Shown here: piece after piece, positions 38,523 to 51,576 of the stretch | Position numbering within the stretch: position 1 is the stretch's first letter | Layout of the letters: each line of letters opens with the position of its first letter | Source of the DNA: Acanthosoma haemorrhoidale | Lineage: Eukaryota > Arthropoda > Insecta > Hemiptera > Acanthosomatidae | Direction of reading: 5' to 3' | Assembly (NCBI GenBank): GCA_930367205.1 | Contig: OV884009.1 | Location: forward strand, 85,395,189 to 85,459,188 | Length of the DNA stretch: 64,000 bases | Made by a program: the position numbers and the translations under genes | Notes under the pieces: model-generated | Told to the model about the DNA's origin: nothing | The model's database searches: none | Seen by the model: the letters and a program-made list of their open reading frames with translations, nothing else

Positions 38523-41402
38523 ATATGAAGACTGTTTTTGTGTTAATTGGTAATTTTAAAAAGCAGTGTTTTATATCCTGATGATAATCATATTTTGATA
38601 TAATTTATTTGTACAAAATATTTATAAAGTTTTTGTAAATTTAGTTTTTTATTACTCGCAATATGGAATTTATATGAATTTTAAAATGAAAAGCACTTTA
38701 TTTTATAAATAATTATACACATACGCATGATTACTCAAAAACCAATTTTTGTAATAATACTGTTTCTAATTACAGCTTACTTATCAGTCCCATTGACATT
38801 ATGAATCAAAAAAACTAAATGTATTTTTTTTTAAATACAACTAATTTTTTTTGTGTTCACTTAACATCAAAATAGTATTATTTTGTTTTAGTATTTAAGA
38901 TTTGAATATTAGATCAGTATTGAGCTCTTCAATCGTCAAAAGACTTTAATTGCCTGATAGTGCTTAACTAACTTTTTTTTATGTTGAGTGAATTTAAATT
39001 GTAAAATTTGAGAAATTTTGTGATATAATTAAGTGTAAATTAAATGCTTGTTATAAACAATTCATTTAACTTCCCTGTTCAGGTATTAATTAGATTTCTA
39101 AAAATTTTTAGTGTTATTATTAAAATGTATATTTGAGTATAATATTAAATAAGTATACTCAGTTAGTCAAATTAGTTGTTTTATGTTCTATCAATAAATA
39201 TTGATTTCTTTTGTTCTCATTTTAAAGATCTCACATGTTTTTTTTTTAAAGTTTAAATTATTTTTAAAAGTAATAAATCTGAAAATGAATGTACCATTCT
39301 AAAGAAATGCTAAAATTATTAACAGCTAATTGCCAATTTGTGATCTGTAATTTCTAGTCAGCATTTTCAAAATTATCAATTAAGAATGCCCTTAAATGTA
39401 ATTAAGAAAACTAAACTTATAAGTTGTATTTATTTTTTTGGTTTACAGTATAGAAAAGAATTATTCATTTCGGTAATTTTATTTCAATAATAATACAAAT
39501 TAGAAAAAATGGTCTTGTGATGTCTATTTCTTATAAATTAAAATTATTATTTATGAGTAAATTATTTTATACTTAAAGGTTTTAATTAACTGTTTTATAA
39601 CATTGTTTGTACAAGTTTAAGGGGAACTTTTCATATTATCTTTTGAAAAGAACTGATTTTTAGTGTCTTTAGTGCCATGTAAAGTGTAGCATTATGTATA
39701 CATACACTTAAAAGACTGTATTATTTACTATATATGTTTAGATAAAATATAATTGTACCTTTTTTATCATATTTTTTTTGCTCAAAATTTAACTATGTAG
39801 CATATTCTTATTTACAGTTAGTTTTTTGTTTTTGTTCTTTTTTTCATAGTTTTTAAAATATCCTGATTGAATTAAGATTTTCTATCTGTAAAAAAAGTTA
39901 TTTGTAGTTTTTTAATTAAAAAAAATATATATATATATATTTTTGACGCGAAGATCATTAAGAAGTACACCAAATTCTGAAAAGCCTATACTTAAGATAT
40001 TGTAAAAATGTATATGCTACACCCCTACTTGCAAAGTCAATTTCCCATCTTTACAGGAAGTAACTATGGTAATTTTATTAATACTTGTGTAGTAAAATCT
40101 CTAAAATATGATGTATTTTCTGAAAACTTAGAAAAAAATATAGTCTTTGGGCTGGCAAAGCAAACAACCTCAATTCGATAATATTTTATCAAATGCCATA
40201 CTGTTACTTCCAATCCTAGTTCTTCGAAAATGGTTCCTGTTAAGGTTAATTAACTATTGAATGTGGTATCCCTATTATTTGAAAAATGGTATGTGAGTTA
40301 AGAACTTTAATAGCTTTTTAGAACTTAAATATTTTTTATTTTATATTAAAAGTTTTAACTTTTTTTTTTAAGGAATGAAAACATATAACTTCACTTAGTC
40401 GATCGAAAGGTGCTTAGTGTTCTTATTACAAAATTGTATAACCCTTTCCTCTTCCCCTTTTCTAAACAGGTCGCACTCACCCCCCCCCCCCCCCCCCCAA
40501 AAAAAAGAGAGTACAAAATTATAAGTGATTAAAGGCTACTTAACCTCTTAGAACAAACAACCCAATTTGTGCCCAACACACGAGACTGAGTTACTACAGT
40601 TCAGGTTCAGTTTGGGTTTAACACAAAATAACTCAAAGGGGCATGTGTTCATGCTGGAGAGGCTGATTTATTTCAATTCAATTTAAATTTTTTGTTATTG
40701 CTCAGTAACAGAGAAGTATTTCAAAAAAAAATTTTTCTTGCTAACTCATAATTTTATATTGATTAAATATATATAATAACAATATGGTAAATCGCATTTC
40801 TCTTTACTTTTTTTTTACAAAATGAAATAAATTTTTATTAGATATGAGCTCAAGTCCTAAAGTGGCCCCTTATGTAGGGGAATAAAACAATTTTAACGTT
40901 TATAATTGTAAAACTCTCTTTTTTTTTTACAACTGACAGTTAATATGTAGGAAATTTGATGGTTAAAAAAAAGATTTATTCAGAACACTTGAAACATTGC
41001 TCGATGAATGTGGGTGCAGATTATCATGCATAAACTAATACTTGTGTTCAACAAATGGCACCAATTGCAAAATGGCAACTAAAGAAAAAATATCCAATAT
41101 CAGGTCAGGCATGCCTCAAAACAAATGGAAATGAAGATGAAGCATAGCTTTTATTATAATAAAATCAATACATACAAAATAATAATACACAGATTATAAA
41201 AATACATATGTATGTAGGAAAGTTTCGTTTTTCTATTTAACATTATTTAAATAAAAAAAAAAATATTTTTTTTTTAAGAAACGCCAATGTTTTTCACTAA
41301 GAAAATCTTCAAAATTGGTTCGATTCGTTGAGCTTTAGTCTTTTTTTAAATTGCTTGCACATGCTTGTCTGTTTACCTTGATCCGCAGTTTTATAACTTT
41401 TT
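38523..41402. other. BAP111 3' untranslated region and AT-rich downstream DNA
   Basis: A candidate poly(A) signal AATAAA lies at 39193-39198. A TA microsatellite lies near 39920-39940. A run of about 18 cytosines lies at 40480-40498, directly followed by A7. No gene recognised. Confidence 0.5.
39193..39198 (+). terminator. Candidate BAP111 poly(A) signal
   Basis: AATAAA about 670 bp after the stop codon, followed by T-rich sequence. Other AT-rich variants nearby make this only one possibility. Confidence 0.35.
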
Positions 41403-42990
41403 TTAAAGTGAAAATATTTGTTCGCTCAAATAAGTGCCACCGAGCATAGATAAAATACATTTAATTGCTAATAACACATTGCGAAAAAACTCTAGTGATA
41501 AATAATTATAGAATTTTGAAATCCCAACATTCATATATTTTTTTTTCAATACAGAATCACACTGAATTTCGATTAGTTCCAGTTGTAAATTTTCATAGAC
41601 AGTTTCAATATCAAGGGACAAAGGAGAATTAAATAATTGAAATGGATTTTCACATTTCTTGAAGCCCAAAAATCTTCTTTCGAATTCATTTTCTAATAAT
41701 TTAATTTGGCTGGGATATTCTGAAAACTTCAATTTTGGTGATTTTTGTAAAAATGACTGGCAAGATTCAAAGTGAGATAAATTTTGTTATTGCCTGAATG
41801 ACAATTTCTGTTAAAAAACATTGATATTGTCAAATAAAGTGGTTACCACATGCTGTTTGCCTTGTAGTTTGAGATTAAGTTTACCAAGGTGATTTGTAAT
41901 GTCAATGCCAGGTCTTTTATCCATTGATCTTCTTATAATATTTCACATTCATAATTTTTGGAGTTTAAAAAAATGATAATTTTGTTCAACAATTGAAAGA
42001 ATCACTTTAAAACTTTATGACTGGAAAGACTTTGAGTTTCTGTGTAATAAGGGAGATCGGTGTATTCACTTCCTATATCTTCTAGTAATTTACTAAATAG
42101 ACAGTGATTACGTCCATGTGCAGGAATATAATTTACAATTTTAGTTACATTTTTTAAGACATGCCCGATATTTAGAACTTTAGAGCATAATGTTTGTTGA
42201 TGAATAATACAATTAAAGTGTTGAAGAGAATTATTACCTTGTTCTGTCAATTTTTCTTTTACTTGTTTAATAACACTAGCCATAGCAGGATTACCATCAG
42301 TTGCAATGGAAAGTAGTCTTTGTAATGTTAAATTATATTTATTCAGAACATCCATCATTGTGTTAAAAATATCAACCTCAGTGGTTGAATCCTGCATTGG
42401 GATAATCTCAATTAGCTGTTTACTTACTTTCAAGTTCGCATCACATCCGCAAATAAAAACAGCTAGCTGAGCTTTATCCTGTATGTGTGCTTTTGCCAAT
42501 GGAATGGAATAAGTTTCAAATGTTAAAATTTTTGAGTTTTCGGTGATATCATCAATTCTGATGGCTATGGTATTTCTTGCTAAGCTTATTTTTTTGAATT
42601 GTTGCAAGTCAAGTTGGTTGCAGTTAAATGTGATATCAAATACCTCGCTTTTTCAACAGCTGTATTATCTTTAGTAGATTTGAGAGAGCGTGGTTATTTC
42701 TGAAGGATTAAGCTTAACTCTGACAATTTATCTTCACAAACCTTCCCTACATATTTGCCATAGTTTTCTTTATGAAAAGTATCATCGTGTATTTTAATAT
42801 TTATTATACTCTTTAGAAACCGCTTTGGAGTGTTTACATTACAAACAATTTTTTTTAAATTTTCCCTGAATTACAAAAGCAATCTCGGTAATCCCCAATT
42901 TTCTTGAAAATTGCTCTTCTTCTAATGATCGTTTTTTTCTCATACTTGTGGAGGGCTTGTGCATTGTTTTAATAAATTGTCAGTTAAACA
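41403..42990 (-). pseudogene. hAT transposase pseudogene (GTF2IRD2/ZBED-like)
   Basis: The frame at 42002-42607 (201 codons) has the catalytic-core layout of the hAT family that GTF2IRD2-like and SCAND3/ZBED-like proteins come from: ITENSKILTFETYS..., then LLSIATDGNPAMA and FNCIIHQQTLCSKVL. The frame at 41403-41732 carries the C-terminal dimerisation end (GGTYLSEQIFSL). Between them and upstream to about 42990 (SMRKKRSLEEEQFSRK) the frame is broken many times. No clear ends found. Dead. Confidence 0.75.
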
Positions 42991-45103
42991 CTAAACAAAG
43001 AACACTGCTTCTTCAAAGTAGATGCAAATTGTTGTGTATGTGCAAACTAGGCTAGAACGCAGTATTCAGTACTGCTAACGAATAGCTTCCGAATCTACTG
43101 GTATTTCCTGACTCATTTCTGTACGCAAAGTACGTACATTTGAATGACCTTGAGACATCAGTAATGTAGTAAATGTGGACTTGACGATGCCCTCGACAGG
43201 TCGCGTGTTTGACATGCCTGTCCTATGTATGGTGGTTAACAGTTTTCAAAGACCCTCTTGATACAAACCCGTGCTATCATATAGATCCTTGATTAAACCA
43301 TTGCTCCCCCACAATTATAGTGTCTTAGAGAAATGTTTCAGCCACATATCGTTGTTATACAACAGTTAGTTCTCTGTGCTCTGCCTCAACTTTTCGCCAC
43401 TGGGAGATCCATCTAAATTTCATTTAGTAACTCGTCTCTCAAAGATCATAGTGTCTTTGGATCTTTCTTGCTGATTGGCCATCCCTTAGAGGTATACCGT
43501 ACAGCAAGACGAGTATTGTAACACAGTAATTAGGTGAATCGGGGCCATATTATGCACCTTAAATAGCACCTTGGCCCTATTTCCCGCAGTAATTCTTTAT
43601 TTGATTTTGACTGACCAATAATTCTTCTTGTTCACTTGGCAGTTCCATGGTATGAACTATAGTTCACCTTTTCAAAGAAATATCGTTCAATTACTGTTTT
43701 GTCTCTCAGTCCGGTAGTTATTATATACTCTTGTATTTATGCACTGATTCCCCAATGGCTTAACAATCCAAACAGTTTTATTATTATTATATTGATGCGT
43801 TTTAGTTTTTATGATATGATATTTTTATTTTTATTGTTTAGCATCACTGGTCATCAAATGGAACTATCACGAAAAATATTATATCTCTAAAATCACAACA
43901 CTACATTTTTGTAGTGTTTAATCTTTGAAACTTAAATTTTAATGACATTTTGCATTGTTAATCAGGACGAGATATTTTATTCAAGTATCTACTCATAGAT
44001 AGCGAAACATACGTTTTTAATATTATTTCCGTTGCATTCTTCATTTTCTATGTAGAATTGAAGCAAGTATTTAAAAAGGTAATGTTGCAATCATCAGTTT
44101 GCTTTATATTACATGTTAATGGATGTTTATCTGTTATTTAACTTTTTACTTAAAATTACTTTAGTAACCATATCCTAGTAAATGTTCCATTTTGTGGGAA
44201 GACCCAAGTTTTCTGTGTCAATATACATAAATTATTGCAGTATTATATATTAAGTTAATAATAACGAGCAACCAGCTTATTAGCCAATCATTTTATACAA
44301 CCAAAACAAAAAATAACAAAAGTCGCTATTTAGATAATAAAACTGTATGATAAATAAAAGGGCTTATATTTCTAAATACTTATTGTTTATGCTGATACGA
44401 TGTATATTTGTTTAATAAGAGGTCATCAAGATGCGACTCTAATAATTAATAATATCTATTAATAAGAGGTTAACGAACTTGAATAGTTTATTTATAAATG
44501 ACAAAACAGTAAACTGCTTGTGCTGTAAAGAACAAAAAACAAAAAGTTCGTTGTCCTGTTACTTAATCACCCACGGTAATATTAGAGGTATATACTCTAA
44601 TTGCATACTTGAATTTTAAAAATAAATGCTTTTTTTTAGTATCGGTATATCAATCATAATGTTACATTGTTAAACAGGTGAAATTGAATGCAATCAGTAG
44701 ATTTTACTTCAATGTTTCTATTCTAATTTTTGTGATTCGAAAAACAGAGAACTCAAAAAAATATTTGATAAGCTGTGACTGAGAAATAACTTACCGTTGA
44801 CATTTATATAATATTTCTATTATTATATTCGAGTAACTAAAAATATTACGACGATAAAGCTGTTAACCGTTCAATTATATATACAATAATAAAATAACGA
44901 GCATCAAGTTTAATAATTATCCATTTCCAGTTCCAGCGAGTCTTCGTAAATAGTAACTGGCATGCTGTTGCTATTTTGTACACGAGTTCGTGACAGTCAC
45001 ATTTTTATGAATCATGATCTCGTTTTCCGAGTCTGAATTTGACATTTTCCAAACTATATTTTGCCAGAAAATTTGGTACAAAACTCACTTGAATATATAT
45101 ATA
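42991..45103. other. AT-rich intergenic DNA
   Basis: Nothing coding recognised. Slightly GC-richer DNA at 43050-43480 shows no known motif. Confidence 0.5.
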
Positions 45104-46088
45104 CAGAGGGGTCCAAAAAAATGTACTTGCAAACTAATTGACGGAGTTGTCTCATTTTTGGTAGTGTAATAATTTGTAGTTTCGGCAATCGCCATACAAG
45201 CGTTGTATTGCGTTGTTTTGTTTTGTCAGATGACAGTCGCCAGATAGTTAGTGTTTTATTGTTAGTTGTACCTTGTTACTTGAGTAAACATGGCTGCCGT
45301 AAGGCTTACATTTGATGAAACGAACGACGATCCAGATCGTAGAATGGAGTACAGCGAGTGGTTTAATAACATGGTGTGCAAAGATGATTGTGTGGTCTGA
45401 TGAGGCACAGTTCAAACTCAATGGTACAGTAAATCGCCACAATTGCATCTACTGGGCCGCCGAAAATCCAAACGTCCATGTAGACAAAGCCGTGAATTTG
45501 TCAGAAGTAAATGTGTGGTGTGGGTTGTCTTACCGGGGCTTGATTGGGCCATTCTTCTTTGACGGCACAGTTACCGGTGAGGTGTACCTTCAGAAGCTTC
45601 AAACATCCATTTTACCTGCCATCCAAGACTTGTATGGAGACGGTAGATTTTACTTTCAACAAGATGGTGCCCCAGCCCACTACCACAATCGTGTTAGGGC
45701 TTATCTCGACGAAAATCTATCAGGAAGATTGATAGGCCGTAGAGGTGCTGTAGAGTATCAACCACGTTCCCCAGACTTAACTCCTCTGGACTTTTACCTG
45801 TGGGGAACACTAAAGGACGGCGTTTATCGACAAAAGCCACGCACATTGGATGAACTTCGAGAATCCATCGTACACTCATGTGCAAATATCCAACTGAACA
45901 CGTTGCAGTCAGTAGTTCGTGCTGCAGTTCGACGGCATCGTTTGTGTGTGGATGTTAATGGTGACCATTTCGAACACCTACAGTGATATCTTTAAGTTGG
46001 ACTTTCACCAAAAAAGAGACAACTCCGTCAATAAGTTTGCAAGTTATGGACTGTTAACCAGTGGATACATTTTTTTGGACCCCTCAGT
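45104..46088 (+). mobile_element. Tc1/mariner element, DD41D (rosa-like), internally deleted
   Basis: 985 bp between TA duplications (45102-45103, 46089-46090). Inverted ends C(A/T)GAGGGGTCCAAAAAAATG, with a second inverted block TTGCAAACTxATTGACGGAG further in, interrupted on the right by about 20 bp. It contains the transposase pseudogene below. Confidence 0.88.
45291..45986 (+). pseudogene. Mariner transposase lacking its N-terminal DNA-binding domain
   Basis: Translation begins at the ATG at 45291 ([10 protein letters not shown]), and after the WFNN segment the frame shifts near 45370-45390 to the catalytic frame that ends at 45986. Catalytic aspartates stand in [20 protein letters not shown] and [10 protein letters not shown]. 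The last two are separated by 41 residues, so DD41D. A full-length transposase has about 330-350 residues, so more than 100 residues, including the helix-turn-helix region, are deleted. Confidence 0.85.
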
Positions 46089-46090
46089 AT

Positions 46091-49000
46091 ATATATAAAA
46101 GGAAACCCCGTATATCACTGATATATATACATATTTTCATTCTCGAGACCGCAAAGAGAATTTATAATTTTAAATGGGTGCAACACTTTTGAGGAGTGAA
46201 GATGATCTTAGTAAACAAAAAGACCGTAATCACTAAGGTATTATGGACGAATATTCAACTTAACATGAGATGAAATAATTTCTCATCAGTGTTTCGTTTT
46301 TAGTTTCCATAATTTTTAAAATCATGCTGTAAGAAATAGTGTGTTTTATCAATTGACAAATTGATTGCTTAATGCCGAATTCGGCTTGATGATGTAGGCA
46401 ATTATAGTGCGGACATTACTCAATACAATTTTTTCATTTTGCACGCTCTTATTTTTTTAGGATTTCGTTAGTTTTATGCAAATCACAGCCCCTCATGCTT
46501 TCATCTATGTGTCTGTCCTTCTGTCTGTTTTTGTCTTGTTGAGTTACCTTGCCAAGCAAGAGACATGACATTTTAATAGATGCTCCATTCAACATAAAGA
46601 TGACATGTAAATTATATAACTAATATATACCAATCTATATAAAACTAGAGTAAGTGTCAGTAATTAATTATTTGGTAGGAAAACAATATAAATATTTGTA
46701 TGATTTTGAGAAAGTTATCATATTAAATATTGCAACCTCCTGATTAACAATAAAATTGTCTATTGTTTTTTTACATAATTAAATTGTACATTGTTTTTTT
46801 TTTAAGAGACATGATATTTTACCACGTGCTTCCAAATGAGGCCCAGTTGGTGCTAAAAATAAAACCGGACCCATGGAAAATGACGAGGGTCACTAATAAT
46901 AATTTAGTAGGTTGTCATATTAAAGATCTCGACGTCCAGATTAATGATGTGTAATATGTGTTAGGGGTAAAATGGTGTTTAGTTGAGTAAATTCATCAAT
47001 GCAGTTACCAAAGGAGTTAACGTGGGTTTTCGCAGCCCCGTTTTCATACAGAGAGGTGATATTTCGCATGGAAGTTTTACTTTGTGCTGATAAATGGATA
47101 TACTATTTCGATTGCAAAGTTACAGGGAGGCTGTGTTTATTTTGTTGTCCATATGGCCACAATGTAGTTTGGATCCTTAGTCCATTGTACGAGTTGTTTT
47201 GAGTCCATGAGTCTATAACGTTGACTACGCCAGGCTAATTAACTGGCTCTAGTCTCGATATATCCTGATCGCTTCCTCTGTGCCCTCTCTCTGAATCCCA
47301 TCCTCATTGTACATTTTTTATTTTATAATTTTCACAGTTTTATGATTCGGTAAAAGGTATTATTGATTAGTTATTTTCTTTAAATCAAAATATAAAATTA
47401 TTTATCCCTCCTTCTCATTTGTGATTCCACTGCGTATTTCTTAAGGCCATCACAAGTGGTTCCCATATGGTTGTTCATTGACACCACATGCGTCAGAGAT
47501 GCTAAAAATAAAAGTACCTATTGAAAAACAATACAGGGCCAATTATTAATTAATTACATGTAATTAAAAAAATATATCCTGTCATATTGAATAGTGTAGC
47601 AAATTAAAGATCTCGGTGTTCTTTTTAATATTAATGTGTTAGGAGTTTAGTGATTCAATTGATACCACTTAGTTAATGAATGGTGTGGAAAAATGGCGAG
47701 GCAACCGATACTTGAATCAAGCAGTGATGGTGATGTAAAACGAAAATGGTGGATATAAGGCGCTGAAGAAGAGGTTGATGACCTATGGTAATGTAAGACC
47801 GGTCCAGGAGGTTCTGTAACAGTATCGTAGCCTTCATTGTGTGGACCATAGCAGTCCTCAGCCAGGCTAGCTCCAGGTAAGTGTCTCAGTCACTCTCTCT
47901 TTCAGCTTTCTGCCTCTCAGTCTCGTTGTCAAGGCCCTTCTAACGCCATTACAAGCACACAACATCCTTGTTTTTGTCGTTCTTGTTCTTTGTAGTATTT
48001 TCATTTTTAGATTACTGAAAGTAGATAATATATTCGCATCCGCGACCAGTTAAAGACGGAATGTGATAAAATATTGCAGTTTTGATAACGTAATAATATT
48101 GAGATTGCCATTTACTCGTTCTGATGTCTTCAAATACACAAATATTGACAACCTTGAATTTATTACCGTTCCCAAACGGAGAGGCTCTAATTTCATTCAA
48201 ACATCGTCGTCTTTATTTTCTACGGCAGCAGTCCTAAAAATGATCCGATCTGTCTGAAATTTTCCGGAGTATTAATACTTAAAAAGACATTTACAGATGT
48301 ATATTTATTTTGGGTAGTTTTTGTACTGTGTATTGTTTTTATTGACTACACATCAGGACAACGTTTCGCCTATTTAGGCACCATCAGGGCAACAATTAAG
48401 AACAAGGTGTATAAGAATTTTAACATTGTATAAGAAATATATTCAAACGTAACACGATACAAGAAATAGAATGCAATGAGTTATAATTTCCCGAATAAAA
48501 AGATTGGAAACAGGCTCAAGCTATTTAAAATTATACTTTTCTCCAAGGCTGAAGACATATTTTAGGCTGTAATGGCATTAAATTTCAATAAGTACTTTTT
48601 TATAAACCTAATACAATGTTTTGTTTATTTACAATTATTTTTTTTGTTAGAATATGCAATTCTCGGCAGATGAGATGATTTAACAAACAACTAAAAAAAA
48701 TGTCGTTTTATCCACACAATACTAGTATACCTTCACTTCTCAGGGTAGCAATGCTCTCAAGCAATCTCACTGAATCTTTTGTTGGATAGAAAGTGACAAA
48801 ATCTCTCTCCTGATTTTTTTGTTTAATTTCTCAGGCTATACGCAGTATTTTCAGCTTTTGGCTTCAAAACAACTTTTTATTAGATTAGTTCCTTTTTTTT
48901 GTTTATATTGAAGGGGAATAACTTCTGTGAACATTTCAAGAAGTAAGGATCTTAACTCGGCAAGCCCCTTTAATTAGAAAAACAATCCGAAGAAATCTTA

Positions 49001-50357
49001 AGTAATAAAAAGCCAGCTAAAAGTAAAAGTAACATGATACAAGAAATAAAATTTGATGAGATATAATTTGATAAATAAGAAGATTGGAATAACTAAAACC
49101 CAGCTCAACCTGTTTAAAATTTTCCGCCCGGATCTATTTCAGTAAAATGGTGCTCACTGATCATAAGCCGTATTTTATAACATATATCCTCTCTGTTCAA
49201 AGTAGTAAGTGTTCGTGAAGCAGCTTAAACATATCTGCAAAAAAAAATTATGCCTTGTTTTATATATTTCATTGTTAATCACTTACCCTCGAATCCGATT
49301 GCCCAAAACAATACAACACAACTGTTGGCTCCCCACTCTCTTCTCGATGCCTATAAATTGTGTTGTTTACGAAACCGCTTCAGTCACGGTGAACCTCTGT
49401 CGCAGTTTACTAGATCGGAAGTGAGTAGTTCTTGTTCCTATTTTTTCTTCAATGAGCAATTATCTTGCTTCAAATATGAATAAATATATTCTTTTCGAAA
49501 CCGAAGGAGTGGATTTTACTTTTTAAAAGTTACGGAGCCGTCGTGTTTCTGCTGTTTGTATATTCTGGATTACGCTTTGTATGTTTAAGTTAAGCTATAA
49601 GGGACATTGCACTGAAAAAAATAACGTGAAAAACACTGGCCGAGGGTCTATAAGTCTTAAGCTTTCTCAAGTCACATTTTTATATTAAAAGTTTTCATTT
49701 CCCCCCGTTGTTAATGAGTAATGCTTAAAAAAATTCAAATATTCCTAAAACCAACGTGTTGGAGACCACCAATTTTCTATGTCGATCCAGCAACATTGTT
49801 TTTCTTGTATTTTCAGTATTTTAGCTATAGATGTACATATAGATAGACTATTGTCCTGCTCTCATATATGAAATATATAATAAATGTATATACAAATAAA
49901 TCACTGGTAATTCAGCAGTGGAGTTGGTGGGGAGATAGGGCTTCCGTATAGCTGTGTTTACATTATTTGTTCCATGATCATCGTCCTCAGTCCATGTTTC
50001 GTCGACCTCAATACTTGGCAAAGAGAGCTTTTGTGGAAAAAGTCCGTACCGTAAGAAATTCGTAGTGAGTGTTCACGTTACGTTTTCGTTAGTACCGGAA
50101 TTTGATTTTTATTAGTTTTATTTGTTTGCTGTTTTACAATATTACGGTTTTATGTTGATTTTTGTTAAATCTTTTCATTGTGTGTCATATACGTGCCCCA
50201 ATACCAAAAATCTCTAGTGAGGGCTCTGAGAACAAGCGCCAGATGAATAGATGGACTTAAAGATGAGACGATTTCCGAAAAGAGAGTCTCACGATTTCTA
50301 TGCATTCTGGCCACGAAGGAGAAATAATAACGAAGAAAGTGTCCGGAAAATCCAATA
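46091..50357. other. Intergenic DNA with unassigned repeats
   Basis: No confident gene. A weak dispersed duplication links 46850-46980 with 47500-47660 (shared TTAAAGATCTCG, TTAATATTAATG/ATTAATGATG and TGTTAGG segments). A hammerhead-like motif lies at 48356-48395. A consensus donor-like CCAG|GTAAGTG at 47876-47882 follows a moderately GC-rich stretch, but no matching coding frame was found. Confidence 0.4.
48356..48395 (-). ncRNA. Hammerhead-ribozyme-like motif (possible Penelope remnant)
   Basis: On the minus strand: CTGATGG, a perfect 5-bp stem (GCCTA/TAGGC), GAAAC, a GTT loop, then GTC. This is the order of the hammerhead core with stem II, a two-base-pair stem III and a GUC cleavage site. 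The usual CUGAUGA has G at its last position, and no stem I pairing is visible. Penelope-like retroelements are known to carry minimal hammerheads; no Penelope coding frame was found nearby. Confidence 0.35.
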
Positions 50358-50359
50358 TA

Positions 50360-50469
50360 CGAGGGTGGTCTGAAAAGTTTCCTACCTAACAAAGCTTTTA
50401 TTTCACTAGCTTTTATTTATTTTATTATCATCTTCATGTTGAGGTCGGAAACTTTTCAGACCACCTGTG
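50360..50469. mobile_element. 110-bp mariner MITE
   Basis: Inverted repeats of about 28 bp, CGAGGGTGGTCTGAAAAGTT against CACAGGTGGTCTGAAAAGTT, separated by about 55 bp and flanked by TA at 50358-50359 and 50470-50471. The GGTGGTCTGAAAAGTTTC end is typical of mariner elements. No coding capacity. Confidence 0.85.
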
Positions 50470-51533
50470 TACCTATTTACCCTTTACACACTAGTTATTT
50501 GTGCCTGAAATTTGTTTACGATTGATCACTTTTATTACACGTGCCCGAAATGTGTTTATGATTATTCACTTCTATTTTTCATCACTTTCATAGATAAAAT
50601 TTTTATGTATATTTCTATATGACGATACCTCACTAATGTGCATCTAAACTATGTTTTCATTAAACTTACTTCCTGTTTTTTTTTTCAATTTCCTAGTCCT
50701 TTTAGTCATTCTTATATCTTTTAGAAAAATATAATAACTTTATTTTGCATTTAAAAGTTCATTATCTGATAAAAAAAATAAATAATAATATGAGATTTGA
50801 ATTTGAATGTGTCTCACGAGCAAGTTCTGTCTCACTTTCCCTAGTGAGTTCTGCCGGCTTTTAAACAGCGAACCCCAACTACCGGGCCTCTACCATGAAG
50901 TGACTACCAGGTGAGATAGAAAGATAAGGATGGCAAGCAAAGGTGCTGGAAGGTGTCAAACCCTCACAAGGAAGAAGGTTGAACAGAAATTAATGAATGA
51001 TATTGCTACTAAGAATGTTCTTTAAAAATGTCCGAAGCCCACTTCGATTTTCTTTTTTTTTTCTTTTTTGATTTCCGAGCTTGAAATTCCGGATTGCGAA
51101 AACTGTCTATCGATACCAATCCAAATTACATCCAGTCTTTTAAGTAAGTGATCAGAACTAGACGCCTCCATCGACACATCGCCAAGACCTCAGGGGGTAC
51201 TAATCCGTATTTTAAAATGTTTATATGAGAAGCTCTCAAGTCACTTTTCTTTTAGAGGTATTTGTTTGCTATTTGAAGAACCACTCTATAAAGTACATAG
51301 GGTTTGGGCTTCTTATCGATTATCTGTTAATCATCCATCATCACACTTATATGAGATTATTTTATTTTATTTATTTTTTTTGTAAAGATTCCATATTGTG
51401 GAGTCTGTAACTCACTCCGTGTAAATATATTGAATGAAGGCTTTGAAACAAACCAAAAAAAAATCATTATTATTTTTATGCAATGCATTATTATATCAGT
51501 TATTCTCAGTCCTATTAAATTAGTGACTCTGGC

Positions 51534-51576
51534 ATCGGAATATTGATAGTTAGTACCCAACTATCAATATTCCGAT
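51534..51576. repeat. Perfect 18-bp inverted repeat (hairpin)
   Basis: ATCGGAATATTGATAGTT, loop AGTACCC, then the exact complement. No mismatch in 18 bp. It could be a MITE core, a small-RNA precursor or a recent local inversion. Confidence 0.9.

Noticed and set aside
40480..40498. Run of about 18 cytosines next to A7
   Set aside because: A simple homopolymer that may even be a sequencing or assembly artefact; no structure around it suggests function.
47770..47882. Possible exon ending in a consensus GTAAGTG donor
   Set aside because: No acceptor or frame with recognisable protein sequence could be paired with it.
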